DNA of 53,390 bases from Desulfobacterales bacterium (GCA_022340885.1 JAJDND010000015.1:1-53390); one strand, 5' to 3'. Shown: positions 7,016-15,508, counted from the first letter of the stretch. Translations and numbers: made by a program. Notes: generated by a model not told the origin, from the sequence alone.

Positions 7016-8413
7016 CTAGTTTGCAAGCAGACCTTTATTCTTTTTATATAACGTGTTGGGTATAAAAATCAAAGTCCCTTTCGGGAGTCCATTAAAGTCG
7101 TTTATTTTATCACCGGCCAGCAATTTACTGGGCGGCAGGTAATATATTGTTTTTCGATCGTTGTATTCGAAGCCGGCGATTTGATAAGCGGATCGCCCTT
7201 TGCCGACCGTGTAAGGCCCCCGGTAGCCGATAATGAGCTTGGTTTTGGCCGGTAGATCATCCCAGTCGGAGATCATCGAACCGTTTTTAATTCGGCCCGA
7301 AGGCAGAAAATAGACCGTGGTTTTCTCATTATAGGATTGACCGGCAAAGGACCAGGCCGTAAGTTTATCCGATATGGTTTTTATGGGATCATCTTTTTTT
7401 ATCAAAGCAACACTGTTCTCTTGGTTCAGCAGCACTACGGTTTTTGCGGGTATCTTGTCCCAGCCGATTCGTTCTGAAATTTGATCGCCCGTGTAGATAT
7501 GACCGCCGGGGAATTTGTAGACCGTTGACTGGCTGTCGTAATCTTCTCCGGCGATGGACCAGGCGGTGTTGGTCCGTGTAATGACGTTGGCGTCATCCAT
7601 TTTCGCATAGTATTTCCGCCGGCCGTAATATATTTTCGATAATTGAAGATCAGCCATAAGCCGGCCGGCCCGCACATCCGGATCATATTGCCAGGTCGGT
7701 CCCAGTCCCGCTTTTTCACGAATAAAATTATCGGCACAGCGCTTACGTCCACGCTGACGCTTCCTAAACCAGCGATTCGGCGGACCATATGCCACCTGGC
7801 TGTGGGTCAACACCGCCCGGTCATTCAGGCCGTATACCCTTTGCAAGATGTCGATCAACATCCCCACAGAGCGATACTGTCTTTCAGTGATGGGGGTGTA
7901 ATGATAGCCGACCAATTCAATGCCGATGGAGATTTGGCTGATATCCTTCTCACCGTTCCACATGCTGAGGCCCGCATGGTCGGCCTCATATTTCTTGTCC
8001 AGAATACGGTACGTGCGACCGTTTCTGGCAATCACATAATTGGCATGCCCGCCGGGGGTTCTCCGGCCGTTCCGCAATCGTTTTCCCTTGGAAACAACCT
8101 TTAGCGTCATTTTAAGTCCGAGTTCCGAAGTGTGGACAATAATATATTTGGTCCTTTTACGCCGGACTTTTTCATAACGGGGATTCAGCCGTGAACGGTA
8201 ATCGACAATGGAATGCTGAAATCTTTTGTACTCTCTTTGAGTATATGCATAAGACGCATGCTGAAAATTAAAAAGAAGCGAAAAAAATAAAGCGCCGACA
8301 ACGATAGATCGTCTATTGTAGGAATTTGAAAAATAACGCATAAACTTCATCACATTCAACACGCTTGCTTTAGAAAAATATTTATGAAAGAGTATCCTAG
8401 CCGAAGAGGACAC
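7016..8413 (-). CDS. N-acetylmuramoyl-L-alanine amidase (Amidase_2) with three C-terminal repeats
   Basis: Exported peptidoglycan hydrolase of up to 465 residues. An N-terminal hydrophobic segment (about 34-56) serves as signal or anchor. An Amidase_2/PGRP-type catalytic domain (about 88-235) shows zinc-ligand candidates His94 (IIVHTSE) and His204 (LTHSQ), with Cys226 or Asp228 as third ligand, plus ADHAGLSMW and IGIELVG. The spacing between His204 and Cys226 is longer than usual, filled by a basic insert. The C-terminal half has three tandem repeats (about 283-330, 352-397, 409-452) of the pattern A(W/Y).(I/F)AG..Y....T(I/V)Y.(F/L)P, then G..I and LPA(K)T, resembling degenerate LysM modules. 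The longest frame starts at a GTG (8413); the ATG at 8350 or 8341 is a plausible alternative that keeps the signal. Confidence 0.82.
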   Translation of the reverse strand: MSSSARILFHKYFSKASVLNVMKFMRYFSNSYNRRSIVVGALFFSLLFNFQHASYAYTQREYKRFQHSIVDYRSRLNPRYEKVRRKRTKYIIVHTSELGLKMTLKVVSKGKRLRNGRRTPGGHANYVIARNGRTYRILDKKYEADHAGLSMWNGEKDISQISIGIELVGYHYTPITERQYRSVGMLIDILQRVYGLNDRAVLTHSQVAYGPPNRWFRKRQRGRKRCADNFIREKAGLGPTWQYDPDVRAGRLMADLQLSKIYYGRRKYYAKMDDANVITRTNTAWSIAGEDYDSQSTVYKFPGGHIYTGDQISERIGWDKIPAKTVVLLNQENSVALIKKDDPIKTISDKLTAWSFAGQSYNEKTTVYFLPSGRIKNGSMISDWDDLPAKTKLIIGYRGPYTVGKGRSAYQIAGFEYNDRKTIYYLPPSKLLAGDKINDFNGLPKGTLIFIPNTLYKKNKGLLAN

Positions 8414-8815
8414 GAAATGTCAACCGCGGCTTTTTCAGAAAAAGGGCTTTTTAGGCCTTTGGATGAATCTGCGGGGTCGTTGTGTCTGCAAAACAAACGG
8501 GAAAAAAAAGAGATGTAAAGAATCCGTGCCTGAGGGCCCGGCTTCGGTTATCCCCTGAGGGGATTTGCTCTGTTGAACGTCTTGGTTGAAATTCCAAATA
8601 ACAAAACCCAAATATCAAACAAATTCCAATGACCAAAATTCAAAAATCTAAACAAGAACTTGCCTTTAAAGGTTTTGGTCATTGGATATTGGAATTTGAG
8701 AATTGTTTGCGATTTGGTGCTTGTAATTTGTGATTTTTAATGCAAAACCACACGGTAGAGCCAAAGAACTCTGACTTGGCCCAAAGGACCAGGTTTATCT
8801 ATACTGAATAAAATA
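8414..8815. other. Gene-free region with several palindromes
   Basis: It contains the small palindromes CTTTTTC-A-GAAAAAG (8430-8444) and ATCCCC-TGA-GGGGAT (8550-8564), and then the long imperfect inverted repeat described separately at 8588-8738. The 61-residue frame on the minus strand here has no family features and no ribosome site, so I do not call it a gene. Confidence 0.5.
8588..8738. repeat. Long imperfect inverted repeat (AT-rich hairpin element)
   Basis: The left arm (from 8588, CAAATAACAAAACCCAAAT, and further CCAATGACCAAAA) is matched by the reverse complement of the right arm, which ends near 8738 (CAAATTACAAGCACCAAAT, then CCAATGACCAAAA). The arms differ by a short insertion of about 15 bp in the right arm and enclose a roughly 30-bp centre. 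The CCAATGACCAAAA segments match exactly. Such C/A-rich palindromes look like non-coding dispersed elements. No second copy is present in this window, so dispersal is an inference. Confidence 0.6.
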
Positions 8816-9016
8816 ATGAGTACATCGACCATAATATGGGGAATCATATTCGGATCAATAGGGTTGGCATTCTTTGTTTACGGTAAAAAACAAAAGGCTT
8901 TTGTTCCGCTTTTCAGCGGCGTCGGCTTAATGGTTGTCCCCTATTTTATTTCAAATATATATTTCCTGGTACTATCGGGCATTGTTTTAACGGCGTTGCC
9001 GTTTATCCTTAAATGA
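8816..9016 (+). CDS. Small two-helix membrane protein, conserved hypothetical
   Basis: A 66-residue protein consisting of two or three hydrophobic segments (about 6-22, 28-47 and 50-64) joined by the basic loop GKKQKA. The pattern STIIWG..FGSIG..FF.YGKKQKA.VPL..G..LM..PYF is one I recognise as a recurrent small membrane protein in proteobacteria, sometimes loosely labelled amino-acid transport protein; its function is not known to me. No clear Shine-Dalgarno is visible. It is isolated between two repeat elements. Confidence 0.7.
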   Translation: MSTSTIIWGIIFGSIGLAFFVYGKKQKAFVPLFSGVGLMVVPYFISNIYFLVLSGIVLTALPFILK

Positions 9017-9039
9017 TAAGTTTTTTTCAACAGGCTGAT

Positions 9040-9183
9040 AGAAGTGGTTTCAAAATCTTCAATCGGGCTCAAGGTCAAGGCGGACTGAAACGGTTAACCG
9101 CAGGAATATCGGGAATATTTCGAGGATTGGACGTCTCAGTCCAACACAGAGATTGAGCCCGAAGGGGGGGTGAAACCACTTCT
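9040..9183. repeat. Palindromic mobile-like element, copy A (diverged)
   Basis: Terminal inverted repeats of 13 bp are perfect: AGAAGTGGTTTCA (9040-9052) and TGAAACCACTTCT (9171-9183), with a second inner pair ATCGGGCTCAA/TTGAGCCCGA. The interior shares the block order CAAGgTCAAGG, TTAACCG, GAATA...TATT, GAGGATT with copies B (25716-25870) and C (48076-48230), but the ends differ. The right terminus overlaps the TAG stop (9184-9182) of the minus-strand CbiO gene: T from flanking DNA and AG from the element. Confidence 0.75.
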
Positions 9184-9982
9184 AATAATGCCAGTGCTTG
9201 TGGGTGTGGGCAACATTGGCGTGAACATGACGATGCTGGTGGATGAGATTCGCCTGTAGCAGGATATCCTCACGGTTCAATATGTCATGGGTTGAACCCT
9301 TAACCAGTATCTTATGATCCTGGCCCAGTACATAGCAGACGTTCGTCGCCACATGGGGAATTTCAAGATCGTGAGTGGCAATGACCGTAGTTTTGCCTTT
9401 TTCGGATAGCTCAAGGATAAAATCGATGACCCACCCCTGGGTCCGCGGATCGAGACTGGCGGTGGGTTCATCCATGAGCCACACTTCCGGGTCCAGGGTG
9501 AGTACCGACGCGATGGAAACCTTTTTTTTCTCACCTTCACTCAAGTGATAGGGCGCCCTGTCCTTGAGATGATATAATTCCAGTTGGGTCAGGGCCTCGG
9601 AAACCACTTCCGTTACCTTCTGTTTGGGAAGCCCCATCTGCAGCGGGGCAAAAGCCACCTCATCCCATACGGTGGGAAGAAAGAGCTGAACATCCGGATC
9701 TTGAAAAACCAGCCCCACCTTTCTGTGGAACTCCCGTGCCATTTTCTTGTCACGCAGGGTTGTTTCGTTGATAATCGAACCAAATGCCTGAAATTCCCCT
9801 TTGTTGGGAGCGTAAAGACCATCCAAAAGCTTGAGAAGCGTCGACTTTCCCGACCCGTTGGCCCCCAGAATCGCTATCGTCTCTCCTTTATGGATTTTCA
9901 GATCGATCGATTCGATGGCATGAACATTTTCCATGTAATCAAAGGAGACATCCCTTAGTTCGAATACGCAGTTATTCTCCAT
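9182..9982 (-). CDS. ECF-type nickel/cobalt transporter ATP-binding protein (CbiO/NikO) with His-rich tail
   Basis: ATPase subunit of an energy-coupling-factor metal importer. Of 266 residues, the ABC core shows Walker A GANGSGKST (about 38-46), Q-loop FQDPDVQLF, signature LSEGEKKK, Walker B VWLMDEPTA and H-loop ATHD. The last 19 residues contain eight histidines (HQHRHVHANVAHTHKHWHY), a tail that could bind nickel or cobalt; His-rich tails are frequent on nickel-handling proteins, which tilts the substrate towards nickel. It follows cbiQ with a 3-bp gap. The stop codon is formed in part by the end of repeat element A. Confidence 0.92.
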   Translation of the reverse strand: MENNCVFELRDVSFDYMENVHAIESIDLKIHKGETIAILGANGSGKSTLLKLLDGLYAPNKGEFQAFGSIINETTLRDKKMAREFHRKVGLVFQDPDVQLFLPTVWDEVAFAPLQMGLPKQKVTEVVSEALTQLELYHLKDRAPYHLSEGEKKKVSIASVLTLDPEVWLMDEPTASLDPRTQGWVIDFILELSEKGKTTVIATHDLEIPHVATNVCYVLGQDHKILVKGSTHDILNREDILLQANLIHQHRHVHANVAHTHKHWHY

Positions 9983-9985
9983 CCT

Positions 9986-10849
9986 TCACCTGAAAACGAT
10001 CCATAAAATTACGACGGCAAGGGTAATGACAATCCACAACCCGTCGATACGATTGATGGTAAAATCGTCCATGAGCGTCGGGTTCCCGGTCCATCCCCGA
10101 GAGGTCATCGCCAGATGGACTTCATTGCTGAGCCGATAAGATTTACCGACAAGAACACCCAGCCTCGAGGCGATCCAGCCATGCTCCTCTTTCATCTTCA
10201 AATCCGATATTTCCCGGCTTTTTTTTGCCAGAAACATCCCCTCGACGGTTCTCAAAAAAAGATGAATATACCGGTAGGTCATGGCCAGGATCATGATGAC
10301 GACTTCCGGCGTCTTTAATACATACAAGGCCTTTAAAAGGCGGATCCATTGCGTTGTCAAAACTAGAAGAACAGCCATGGACACTGAAGCCGCGACACGC
10401 ATAACGAGTATTGAAACCCCTGATACGCCCTGTATCGTAATGGTGATGTGTTGGGGAATATGAAACGGACCGAAAGTATGCGGCGACATAAAAGAGATGA
10501 CCGTAAAAAGAGGTTTGCCCGGTGTCACGATGTTAAAGACCGCAGGCAATGCAACAATACCGGTAAAGAGCGGTATAAACACCCATACCCGTTTGATGAA
10601 AAAACCTAAAGAAACCCTGGAAAACGCAGCCAGAACCAAGGCTCCTCCATAAAGGGCCAGCAGAACTGACAAACGATTGGTGAGCCCGATAACAATTAAA
10701 AGCGCAAGGGTCGTCAGTAGCTTGACCCGGGGATCGATACGTTGCAGAAATCCCTTTTTTTCGGCATACTGATTTGCAAAAACCGAATATTCAATTGCTT
10801 TTGCGGTCTCTGCGAGTGTTTTTGCAACAAAATCATTCCCCATGTTCAT
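9986..10849 (-). CDS. ECF-type nickel/cobalt transporter transmembrane protein CbiQ
   Basis: Membrane T-component of 287 residues with about five hydrophobic segments. It has the family opening (DPRVKLLTTLALLIVIGL) and the cytoplasmic coupling region with AMTYRYIHLFLRTVEGMFLAKKSR and a later MTSRGW, which correspond to the two Ala-Arg-Gly-type coupling helices that contact the ATPase. It sits between the CbiN-like protein (18-bp gap) and CbiO (3-bp gap), in the usual M-N-Q-O order. ATG at 10849, or the in-frame ATG two codons later, may serve as start. Confidence 0.9.
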   Translation of the reverse strand: MNMGNDFVAKTLAETAKAIEYSVFANQYAEKKGFLQRIDPRVKLLTTLALLIVIGLTNRLSVLLALYGGALVLAAFSRVSLGFFIKRVWVFIPLFTGIVALPAVFNIVTPGKPLFTVISFMSPHTFGPFHIPQHITITIQGVSGVSILVMRVAASVSMAVLLVLTTQWIRLLKALYVLKTPEVVIMILAMTYRYIHLFLRTVEGMFLAKKSREISDLKMKEEHGWIASRLGVLVGKSYRLSNEVHLAMTSRGWTGNPTLMDDFTINRIDGLWIVITLAVVILWIVFR

Positions 10850-10867
10850 GCGCCTTCACGAGCAAGA

Positions 10868-11188
10868 TCATTTTCCATTGGGACGGTCAGTATTCTTGCG
10901 CGCCAGAATTTTTCCGACACCCCACGTAATCAGCAGGACCAGTGCCATCCCGCCGAATGCCGATAAAATATAGCTGATATGGTTTCCGGTCCTGGAAACG
11001 GTATAGTCGTGAAACGGAGCGTGCCAGATTTCGGAAAACCGTTCGAGCCCTTTGGGGATATAGCCGATCATTTGTGTAAAGGCGTCTTTCCCCCACTCTC
11101 CCCAAGCGGTTCCGGATGCGAGCAGGCCGATGGGAACGAGAAAACCTAAGACAACCAGACCGATAAAAAGTTTGGCCCAACTTTTCAT
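10868..11188 (-). CDS. CbiN-like PDGLE-domain membrane protein
   Basis: A 106-residue protein with two membrane segments (about 6-27 and 72-93) around an extracytoplasmic loop containing IPKGLERFSEIWHAPFHDY. The PKGLERF replaces the PDGLE motif that names the family; these small proteins act as the CbiN/NikN accessory component needed for activity of CbiM-type S-components. Its ATG overlaps the cbiM stop (ATGA at 11188-11185), indicating translational coupling. Confidence 0.82.
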   Translation of the reverse strand: MKSWAKLFIGLVVLGFLVPIGLLASGTAWGEWGKDAFTQMIGYIPKGLERFSEIWHAPFHDYTVSRTGNHISYILSAFGGMALVLLITWGVGKILARKNTDRPNGK

Positions 11189-11877
11189 ATGCGCGCCTCC
11201 TTTGCAATACCGGTCAAGACTTCAGGCATCGATTTTTTCAAAAATACCAGGACCCCGGCGGTGACGATCGCTTCAGCCAGTCCGGCAACCGTGAGGTGGG
11301 CAAACATCATCGCCGGGATTGCCTGGGACAGATTGTAGGGGCAATAAAGTGGCGTTCCGTTTGCCGTGTGAAACAACAGGGGTTGCAGGCCGAATTCAAC
11401 GGCCGCCAGCAATGCTGCGGCATTGATCCCCACATATCCCCCGACAGCCGCCCCCATCCAGTGCCGGGAGGACTTCATGGGTGCTGAACGTGCAATCAGC
11501 CTATATGTCCAGTATCCGACAAGGGGAATGACCACCGCTATGTTGAAGGCATTGGCCCCAAAGGCCAGAATCCCGCCGTCCCCGAAAAAGAGCGCCTGTA
11601 TGAAAAGAGCCGAAGATACGCCGATAATAGCCGCCCACGGCCCGAGTATGATTGCCATCAGAACAGCGCCGGTAGCATGTGCCGTGGTCCCTCCGGGGAC
11701 CGGCGCGTTGAACATCATGATCACAAAGGAAAATGCTGAAAAAATGCTTAACAGCGGGACGGTTTTGGATGTCAGCGCCCCTTTGAGCTTACGCGCCGCC
11801 GTATACCAGAAAGGGACCACTGCGGCATACATGACCGCGCAGGTCTGCGGGCTCAAATATCCGTCTGGGATATGCAT
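11185..11877 (-). CDS. cbiM: ECF-type nickel/cobalt substrate-binding membrane protein CbiM
   Basis: S-component of the importer, 230 residues. It begins MHIPDGYLSP, the conserved CbiM/NikM N-terminus in which the alpha-amine and His2 coordinate the metal ion, so the start must be the ATG at 11877. The open frame continues upstream to 12192, but that extension reads through a repeat and leader sequence and would bury the metal ligand. AGGAG lies about 9 nt upstream of 11877. Six or so hydrophobic helices follow, with the family motif MFNAPVPGGTTAHATG containing further conserved His and Asn metal-site residues, and FQAL..GDGG (here IQALFFGDGG). Confidence 0.93.
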   Translation of the reverse strand: MHIPDGYLSPQTCAVMYAAVVPFWYTAARKLKGALTSKTVPLLSIFSAFSFVIMMFNAPVPGGTTAHATGAVLMAIILGPWAAIIGVSSALFIQALFFGDGGILAFGANAFNIAVVIPLVGYWTYRLIARSAPMKSSRHWMGAAVGGYVGINAAALLAAVEFGLQPLLFHTANGTPLYCPYNLSQAIPAMMFAHLTVAGLAEAIVTAGVLVFLKKSMPEVLTGIAKEARI

Positions 11878-11936
11878 ATATAAAATCTCCTGAAGTTCGT
11901 TTTCCGGCCGGATAAAATGATCCTCCGAATATCCTC

Positions 11937-12012
11937 CCTGCAGCCCCGCTGAAACGGGACCCTCCAAGGGTGGATAAATCTCCGTCAAACGGCATCGGCG
12001 GACAAGTGTGTT
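11937..12012. repeat. CCCTGCAGCC repeat, copy 1
   Basis: Shares with copy 2 (12262-12336) the segments CCCTGCAGCCC, GCTGAAACGG, GGCGGAT-like CTCCG(C/T)CA and ACGGCATCGGCGGACAAGT. Copies 1 and 2 are in the same orientation and flank the putative promoter of the nickel/cobalt operon. A shorter copy 3 is at 18102-18160. Confidence 0.7.
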
Positions 12013-12053
12013 ACCCTCAGACAAACCTTGCAGTGTATCCGGCAAAAGCGAAT

Positions 12054-12100
12054 AAAAAAGCCATGGAGACTCCGGAGCGCCCCGAAAGCCTTCATGGCTT
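12054..12100 (-). terminator. Terminator-like hairpin within the cbiM leader
   Basis: Read on the minus strand: AAGCCATG (12100-12093), a GC-rich 27-nt interior including the self-complementary CTCCGGAG, then CATGGCTT (12065-12058) running into a T6 tract (12059-12054). Its place in front of the transporter genes makes it a possible attenuator. Confidence 0.5.
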
Positions 12101-12240
12101 GAATTATAAAGTCGGTTTTTAGCTTTAATTTTGCAAGGGCATTCGCTCACTTTTTCTCCAACCGGATGCCCTTTGGAAATAGACAACTTCATGTTGTCAA
12201 TTATTTAATAAACTAACACGATATACATTTTTGTCAATAT

Positions 12241-12580
12241 CTATTTTAAGATTGAAGCACGCCCTGCAGCCCTGCTGAAACGGAACCCTTCCGGGGCGGA
12301 TCAATCTCCGCCACACGGCATCGGCGGACAAGTTCGCTGCGCTCCAATCCCGCCATAGCGGGACGTGACTCTCACTTGCTTATGCGGTTCAACTCTGCTC
12401 ATCGGCAGGGCTCTATAGTGTATGGACAGGCTTGCATCCCAGATACATCATCAAGCTTCTTAAAAGTCCGCGTCACAGCCTTTGAGGAAATCATGGAAAG
12501 GACTTGTTTTCGTTTCTGACTTGTTCTACAAATTTATGATATGTTTCAAACAACCGGGGCACAGAGACGAAAGGTTTCCC
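12241..12580. other. Gene-free region with repeat copy 2
   Basis: It holds the CCCTGCAGCC repeat copy 2 and, after it, GC-rich sequence with a small CCCGCC-ATA-GCGGGA palindrome (about 12348-12362). The permease frame is open through 12482-12580, but I place the start at 12581. No credible small gene. Confidence 0.5.
12262..12336. repeat. CCCTGCAGCC repeat, copy 2
   Basis: Close match to copy 1 over about 75 bp, with both carrying GCTGAAACGG(G/A)ACCCT, a short GG-rich hairpin, and ACGGCATCGGCGGACAAGT. It lies between the nickel/cobalt operon and the amino-acid permease. Confidence 0.7.
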
Positions 12581-13900
12581 ATGAGCGGATATGAAAACGG
12601 AAAGCTCGGATACTGGGAGGTAACTGCGATAGGAATCGGCGGCATGGTTGGCGGCGGCATCTTTGCCGTTCTCGGCCTGTCCGTCGATTTGACCCGGGGA
12701 GGCGCCCCCGTCGCATTCCTGATTGCAGGCATCGTTGCGCTTGTCACCTCTTATTCCTATGCGCGACTCTCCGTTGCCTTTCCCAGTCAAGGCGGAACAG
12801 TTGTATTTTTGGATCGTGCGTTCGGCCCGGGCCTTCTGACGGGAAGTATAAACATTTTGCTCTGGATAAGCTACATCGTCATGTTGTCACTTTATTCTTA
12901 TGCTTTCGGGAGCTATGGCGCATCATTGTTTCCTCCGGCCTCACAGCTTCTATGGAAGCATATTTTAATTACCCTGAGTATTGTTGCGATTACCGGGCTG
13001 AACCTGCTGAACGCCAAATTCATCGGCGAAGCGGAAGACTGGATTGTACTTGTCAAGCTGGCGATTTTGATCCTTTTCATTGCCGTCGGGATCTGGGGCG
13101 TCGACAGGAGCCGGCTGGCGCCGGCGGCATGGTCATCGCCGCTGAGTTTGATTGCGGGCGGAATGATCATCTTTCTGGCCTATGAAGGTTTCGAGTTGAT
13201 TGCCAATACAGCTCAGGATGTTCGGGACGCCCGAAGGATATTGCCCCGCGCATATTATTCCGGCGTTGGCTTCGTGATCGTCCTTTATGTCCTTGTGGCA
13301 ATCGTCACCGTAGGGAGCCTGCCGTTTGCCAAGATTATCGATGCCCAGGATTACGCGCTGGCTGAAGCCGCCCGGCCATCTCTCGGTCAAACAGGATTTC
13401 TGTTGATTGCCATCGCCGCCATGCTTTCAACGGCTTCCGCCATCAATGCCACGGTTTACGGGGCAGCCCGGCTGAGTTATGTTATTGCAAAGGACGGGGA
13501 GCTTCCAAGGGCATTGGAAAGAAAGGCCTGGGGAGAGCCGATAGAGGGGCTGCTGATTACGTCGGGTGTCACCCTGCTCATTGCCAATCTGGCCGACCTC
13601 TCCAGCATGTCGACAATGGGTAGTGCCGGGTTCCTGTTGATTTTCGCGGCGGTCAACGGCGCCAATACGGTTCTGGCAAAAGACACGAAGAGCAAGCGCT
13701 GGCTTTCGATCGTCGGCATCGGACTTTGTCTTGGCGCATTGGCATGTCTTCTCTGGCAGACGGCTATGAGTTCACCCGGACAGCTCTGGATTCTATTGGT
13801 CATGGCAGGGGCCGCTTTTTTAATCGAATTAACCTTTCGGGTGGCGACGAAGCGGACGTTACGTCTATCAAGGGGCCGTAAAAAGCGCGCGTCCGAATAG
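12581..13900 (+). CDS. APC-family amino acid permease
   Basis: A 439-residue secondary transporter with twelve or so hydrophobic helices. The N-terminal motif TAIGIGGMVGGGIFAVLG is the APC-superfamily substrate-binding helix 1 with its glycine-rich break; helix 6 carries FLAYEGFELIANTAQDV, also characteristic. The frame extends to 12482, but the ATG at 12581 gives the normal family N-terminus just before helix 1 and has AAGG 6 nt upstream. Substrate is not predictable from sequence. It precedes the acyl-CoA carboxylase genes by 49 bp; a shared transcript is possible, perhaps linking amino-acid uptake with branched-chain or propionyl-CoA metabolism. Confidence 0.9.
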   Translation: MSGYENGKLGYWEVTAIGIGGMVGGGIFAVLGLSVDLTRGGAPVAFLIAGIVALVTSYSYARLSVAFPSQGGTVVFLDRAFGPGLLTGSINILLWISYIVMLSLYSYAFGSYGASLFPPASQLLWKHILITLSIVAITGLNLLNAKFIGEAEDWIVLVKLAILILFIAVGIWGVDRSRLAPAAWSSPLSLIAGGMIIFLAYEGFELIANTAQDVRDARRILPRAYYSGVGFVIVLYVLVAIVTVGSLPFAKIIDAQDYALAEAARPSLGQTGFLLIAIAAMLSTASAINATVYGAARLSYVIAKDGELPRALERKAWGEPIEGLLITSGVTLLIANLADLSSMSTMGSAGFLLIFAAVNGANTVLAKDTKSKRWLSIVGIGLCLGALACLLWQTAMSSPGQLWILLVMAGAAFLIELTFRVATKRTLRLSRGRKKRASE

Positions 13901-13949
13901 ACAAATCCAAACGAAATACGTTTTAAAAGTTCATATATAGGAGGTGACC

Positions 13950-15500
13950 ATGGTCGAAATCATGCACAGCAGTATTCTGGAACTCTTTGAATTGCGCAAA
14001 GATGCCCTTTTAGGCGGCGGGAAAAAGCGGATTGAGATCCAACACAACCATGGAAAACTGACAGCCAGAGAACGAATCGAGCTGTTGCTCGACGAAGGCT
14101 CGTTTGAAGAAATCGATATTCTTAAGGTGGGTCGCAGTGATGCCTGTGACGGCGATGTGTACCCGGGTGACGGGGTCATTACCGGCCATGGAACGATCAG
14201 CGGCAGGGAGGTCTTTGTTTTCAGCCAGGATTTCACGGTTATCGGGGGTTCCCTGGGGGAGGGGCATTCCCAGAAAATCTGCAAGATCATGGATCTGGCC
14301 GCCCGTGTCGGATCCCCGATCATCGGTCTCAACGATTCCGGAGGTGCCCGTATCCAGGAAGGGGTGGATGCGCTGGCGGCATATGGGGAGATCTTCCACC
14401 GGAATGTTAATGCCAGCGGCGTCATTCCGCAGATTTCATGCATTATGGGACCCTGCGCGGGCGGGGCGGTGTACAGCCCGTCTATCACCGATTTTGTCTT
14501 TATGGTGCAGCAAACTTCCTACATGTTTGTGACCGGCCCCAATGTGGTCAAAACCGTCATCCATAAAGATATCAGTTTTGAAGATCTTGGCGGAGCCCAG
14601 GTCCATGCCAAAAAGAGCGGGGTGGCCCAGTTTGTCTATCCCAACGATATTCTCTGCCTGCGTGCAGTGCGGGAGCTGATCAACTATCTTCCCTCAAACA
14701 ACCGCCAGAAAGCACCGATTCTGGATCTCAACGACCCGCCCGAACGTACCGATCCGACCCTTGACTATCTGGTACCCTCTCAGCCCAACCAGAGTTACGA
14801 TATGAATGTTCTGATTTACAGCATCTTGGATGGTGCCGAATTTCTCGAGGTGCAGCCTCATTTCGCCGGTAACATCATTTGCGGTTTCGGACGCATGGGG
14901 GGTCAAACCATCGGTCTTGTGGCCAACCAGCCGGCGGTCCTGGCCGGGGTCTTGGACAACAATGCTTCCGTCAAGGCAGCGCGTTTCGTTCGTTTTTGCG
15001 ACGCGTTCAATATCCCGCTGATCTGCCTGGTGGACGTTCCCGGATTTATGCCCGGTCCGGAACAGGAGCACGGCGGAATTATCCGCCACGGCGCCAAACT
15101 CCTCTATGCCTTTATCGAAGCGACGGTGCCCCGTATCACCGTGATTGTACGCAAAGCCTATGGTGGGGCCTATGTGGTGATGAATTCCAAGCATATCCAT
15201 TGCGACATCAATTATGCCTGGCCCACGGCAGAGATCGCGGTGATGGGGGCGAGGGGCGCCAGCGAGGTCATTTACCGGAAGGAAATCAAGGCAGCCGCCG
15301 ATCCTGATGCGCTGCTGAATGAAAAAATGGAAAACTACCGTGCGCGTTACATGAATCCGTTTTTGGCTGCCAAACGGGGGTATATTGACGACGTTATCTT
15401 CCCTCGAAATACACGGCACCGTCTTATCCGAACCCTGCAGTTCCTGGAGAGCAAGAAGAGCAGTCGGTCCGATCGTAAACACGGTAATATTCCCCTGTGA
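13950..15500 (+). CDS. pccB: Acyl-CoA (propionyl-CoA type) carboxylase, beta (carboxyltransferase) subunit
   Basis: The 516-residue carboxyltransferase moves CO2 from carboxybiotin to an acyl-CoA. It has the two crotonase-like halves: [20 protein letters not shown] near the start, the acyl-CoA oxyanion region [11 protein letters not shown], and in the second half [29 protein letters not shown] with the matching [11 protein letters not shown]. This is the biotin-dependent propionyl/methylmalonyl/acyl-CoA carboxylase beta family; the exact acyl chain is not decided by sequence alone. Start: GGAGG lies 5 nt before the ATG at 13950; the GTG six bases earlier overlaps the Shine-Dalgarno. The alpha chain follows 8 bp downstream. 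Confidence 0.93.
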   Translation: MVEIMHSSILELFELRKDALLGGGKKRIEIQHNHGKLTARERIELLLDEGSFEEIDILKVGRSDACDGDVYPGDGVITGHGTISGREVFVFSQDFTVIGGSLGEGHSQKICKIMDLAARVGSPIIGLNDSGGARIQEGVDALAAYGEIFHRNVNASGVIPQISCIMGPCAGGAVYSPSITDFVFMVQQTSYMFVTGPNVVKTVIHKDISFEDLGGAQVHAKKSGVAQFVYPNDILCLRAVRELINYLPSNNRQKAPILDLNDPPERTDPTLDYLVPSQPNQSYDMNVLIYSILDGAEFLEVQPHFAGNIICGFGRMGGQTIGLVANQPAVLAGVLDNNASVKAARFVRFCDAFNIPLICLVDVPGFMPGPEQEHGGIIRHGAKLLYAFIEATVPRITVIVRKAYGGAYVVMNSKHIHCDINYAWPTAEIAVMGARGASEVIYRKEIKAAADPDALLNEKMENYRARYMNPFLAAKRGYIDDVIFPRNTRHRLIRTLQFLESKKSSRSDRKHGNIPL

Positions 15501-15508
15501 GGTTGAAC

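Larger units (their letters stand above)
11878..12240 (-). promoter_or_regulatory. Leader of the nickel/cobalt transporter operon with attenuator-like hairpin
   Basis: About 320 nt separate the AT-rich upstream region (12199-12240) from cbiM. In transcript sense the leader has a small GACAAC/GTTGTC hairpin (12198-12182), a terminator-like hairpin (12100-12054) and one copy of the CCCTGCAGCC repeat (11937-12012). The leader is by chance open in the cbiM frame. I looked for cobalamin riboswitch landmarks (a GCCACTG-type box) and did not find them. Metal-dependent attenuation is an inference. Confidence 0.4.

Noticed and set aside
8451-8636. 61-residue minus-strand frame in the intergenic region
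   Set aside because: Overlaps the palindromic repeat; no Shine-Dalgarno, no family resemblance.
11878-12192. N-terminal extension of CbiM by 105 residues
   Set aside because: It reads through a hairpin and a repeat copy. CbiM proteins begin MHIPDG with His2 as metal ligand, and a Shine-Dalgarno lies before 11877.
11878-12240. Cobalamin riboswitch upstream of cbiM
   Set aside because: No GCCACTG-type or other B12-box landmark was found by eye; only a terminator-like hairpin.
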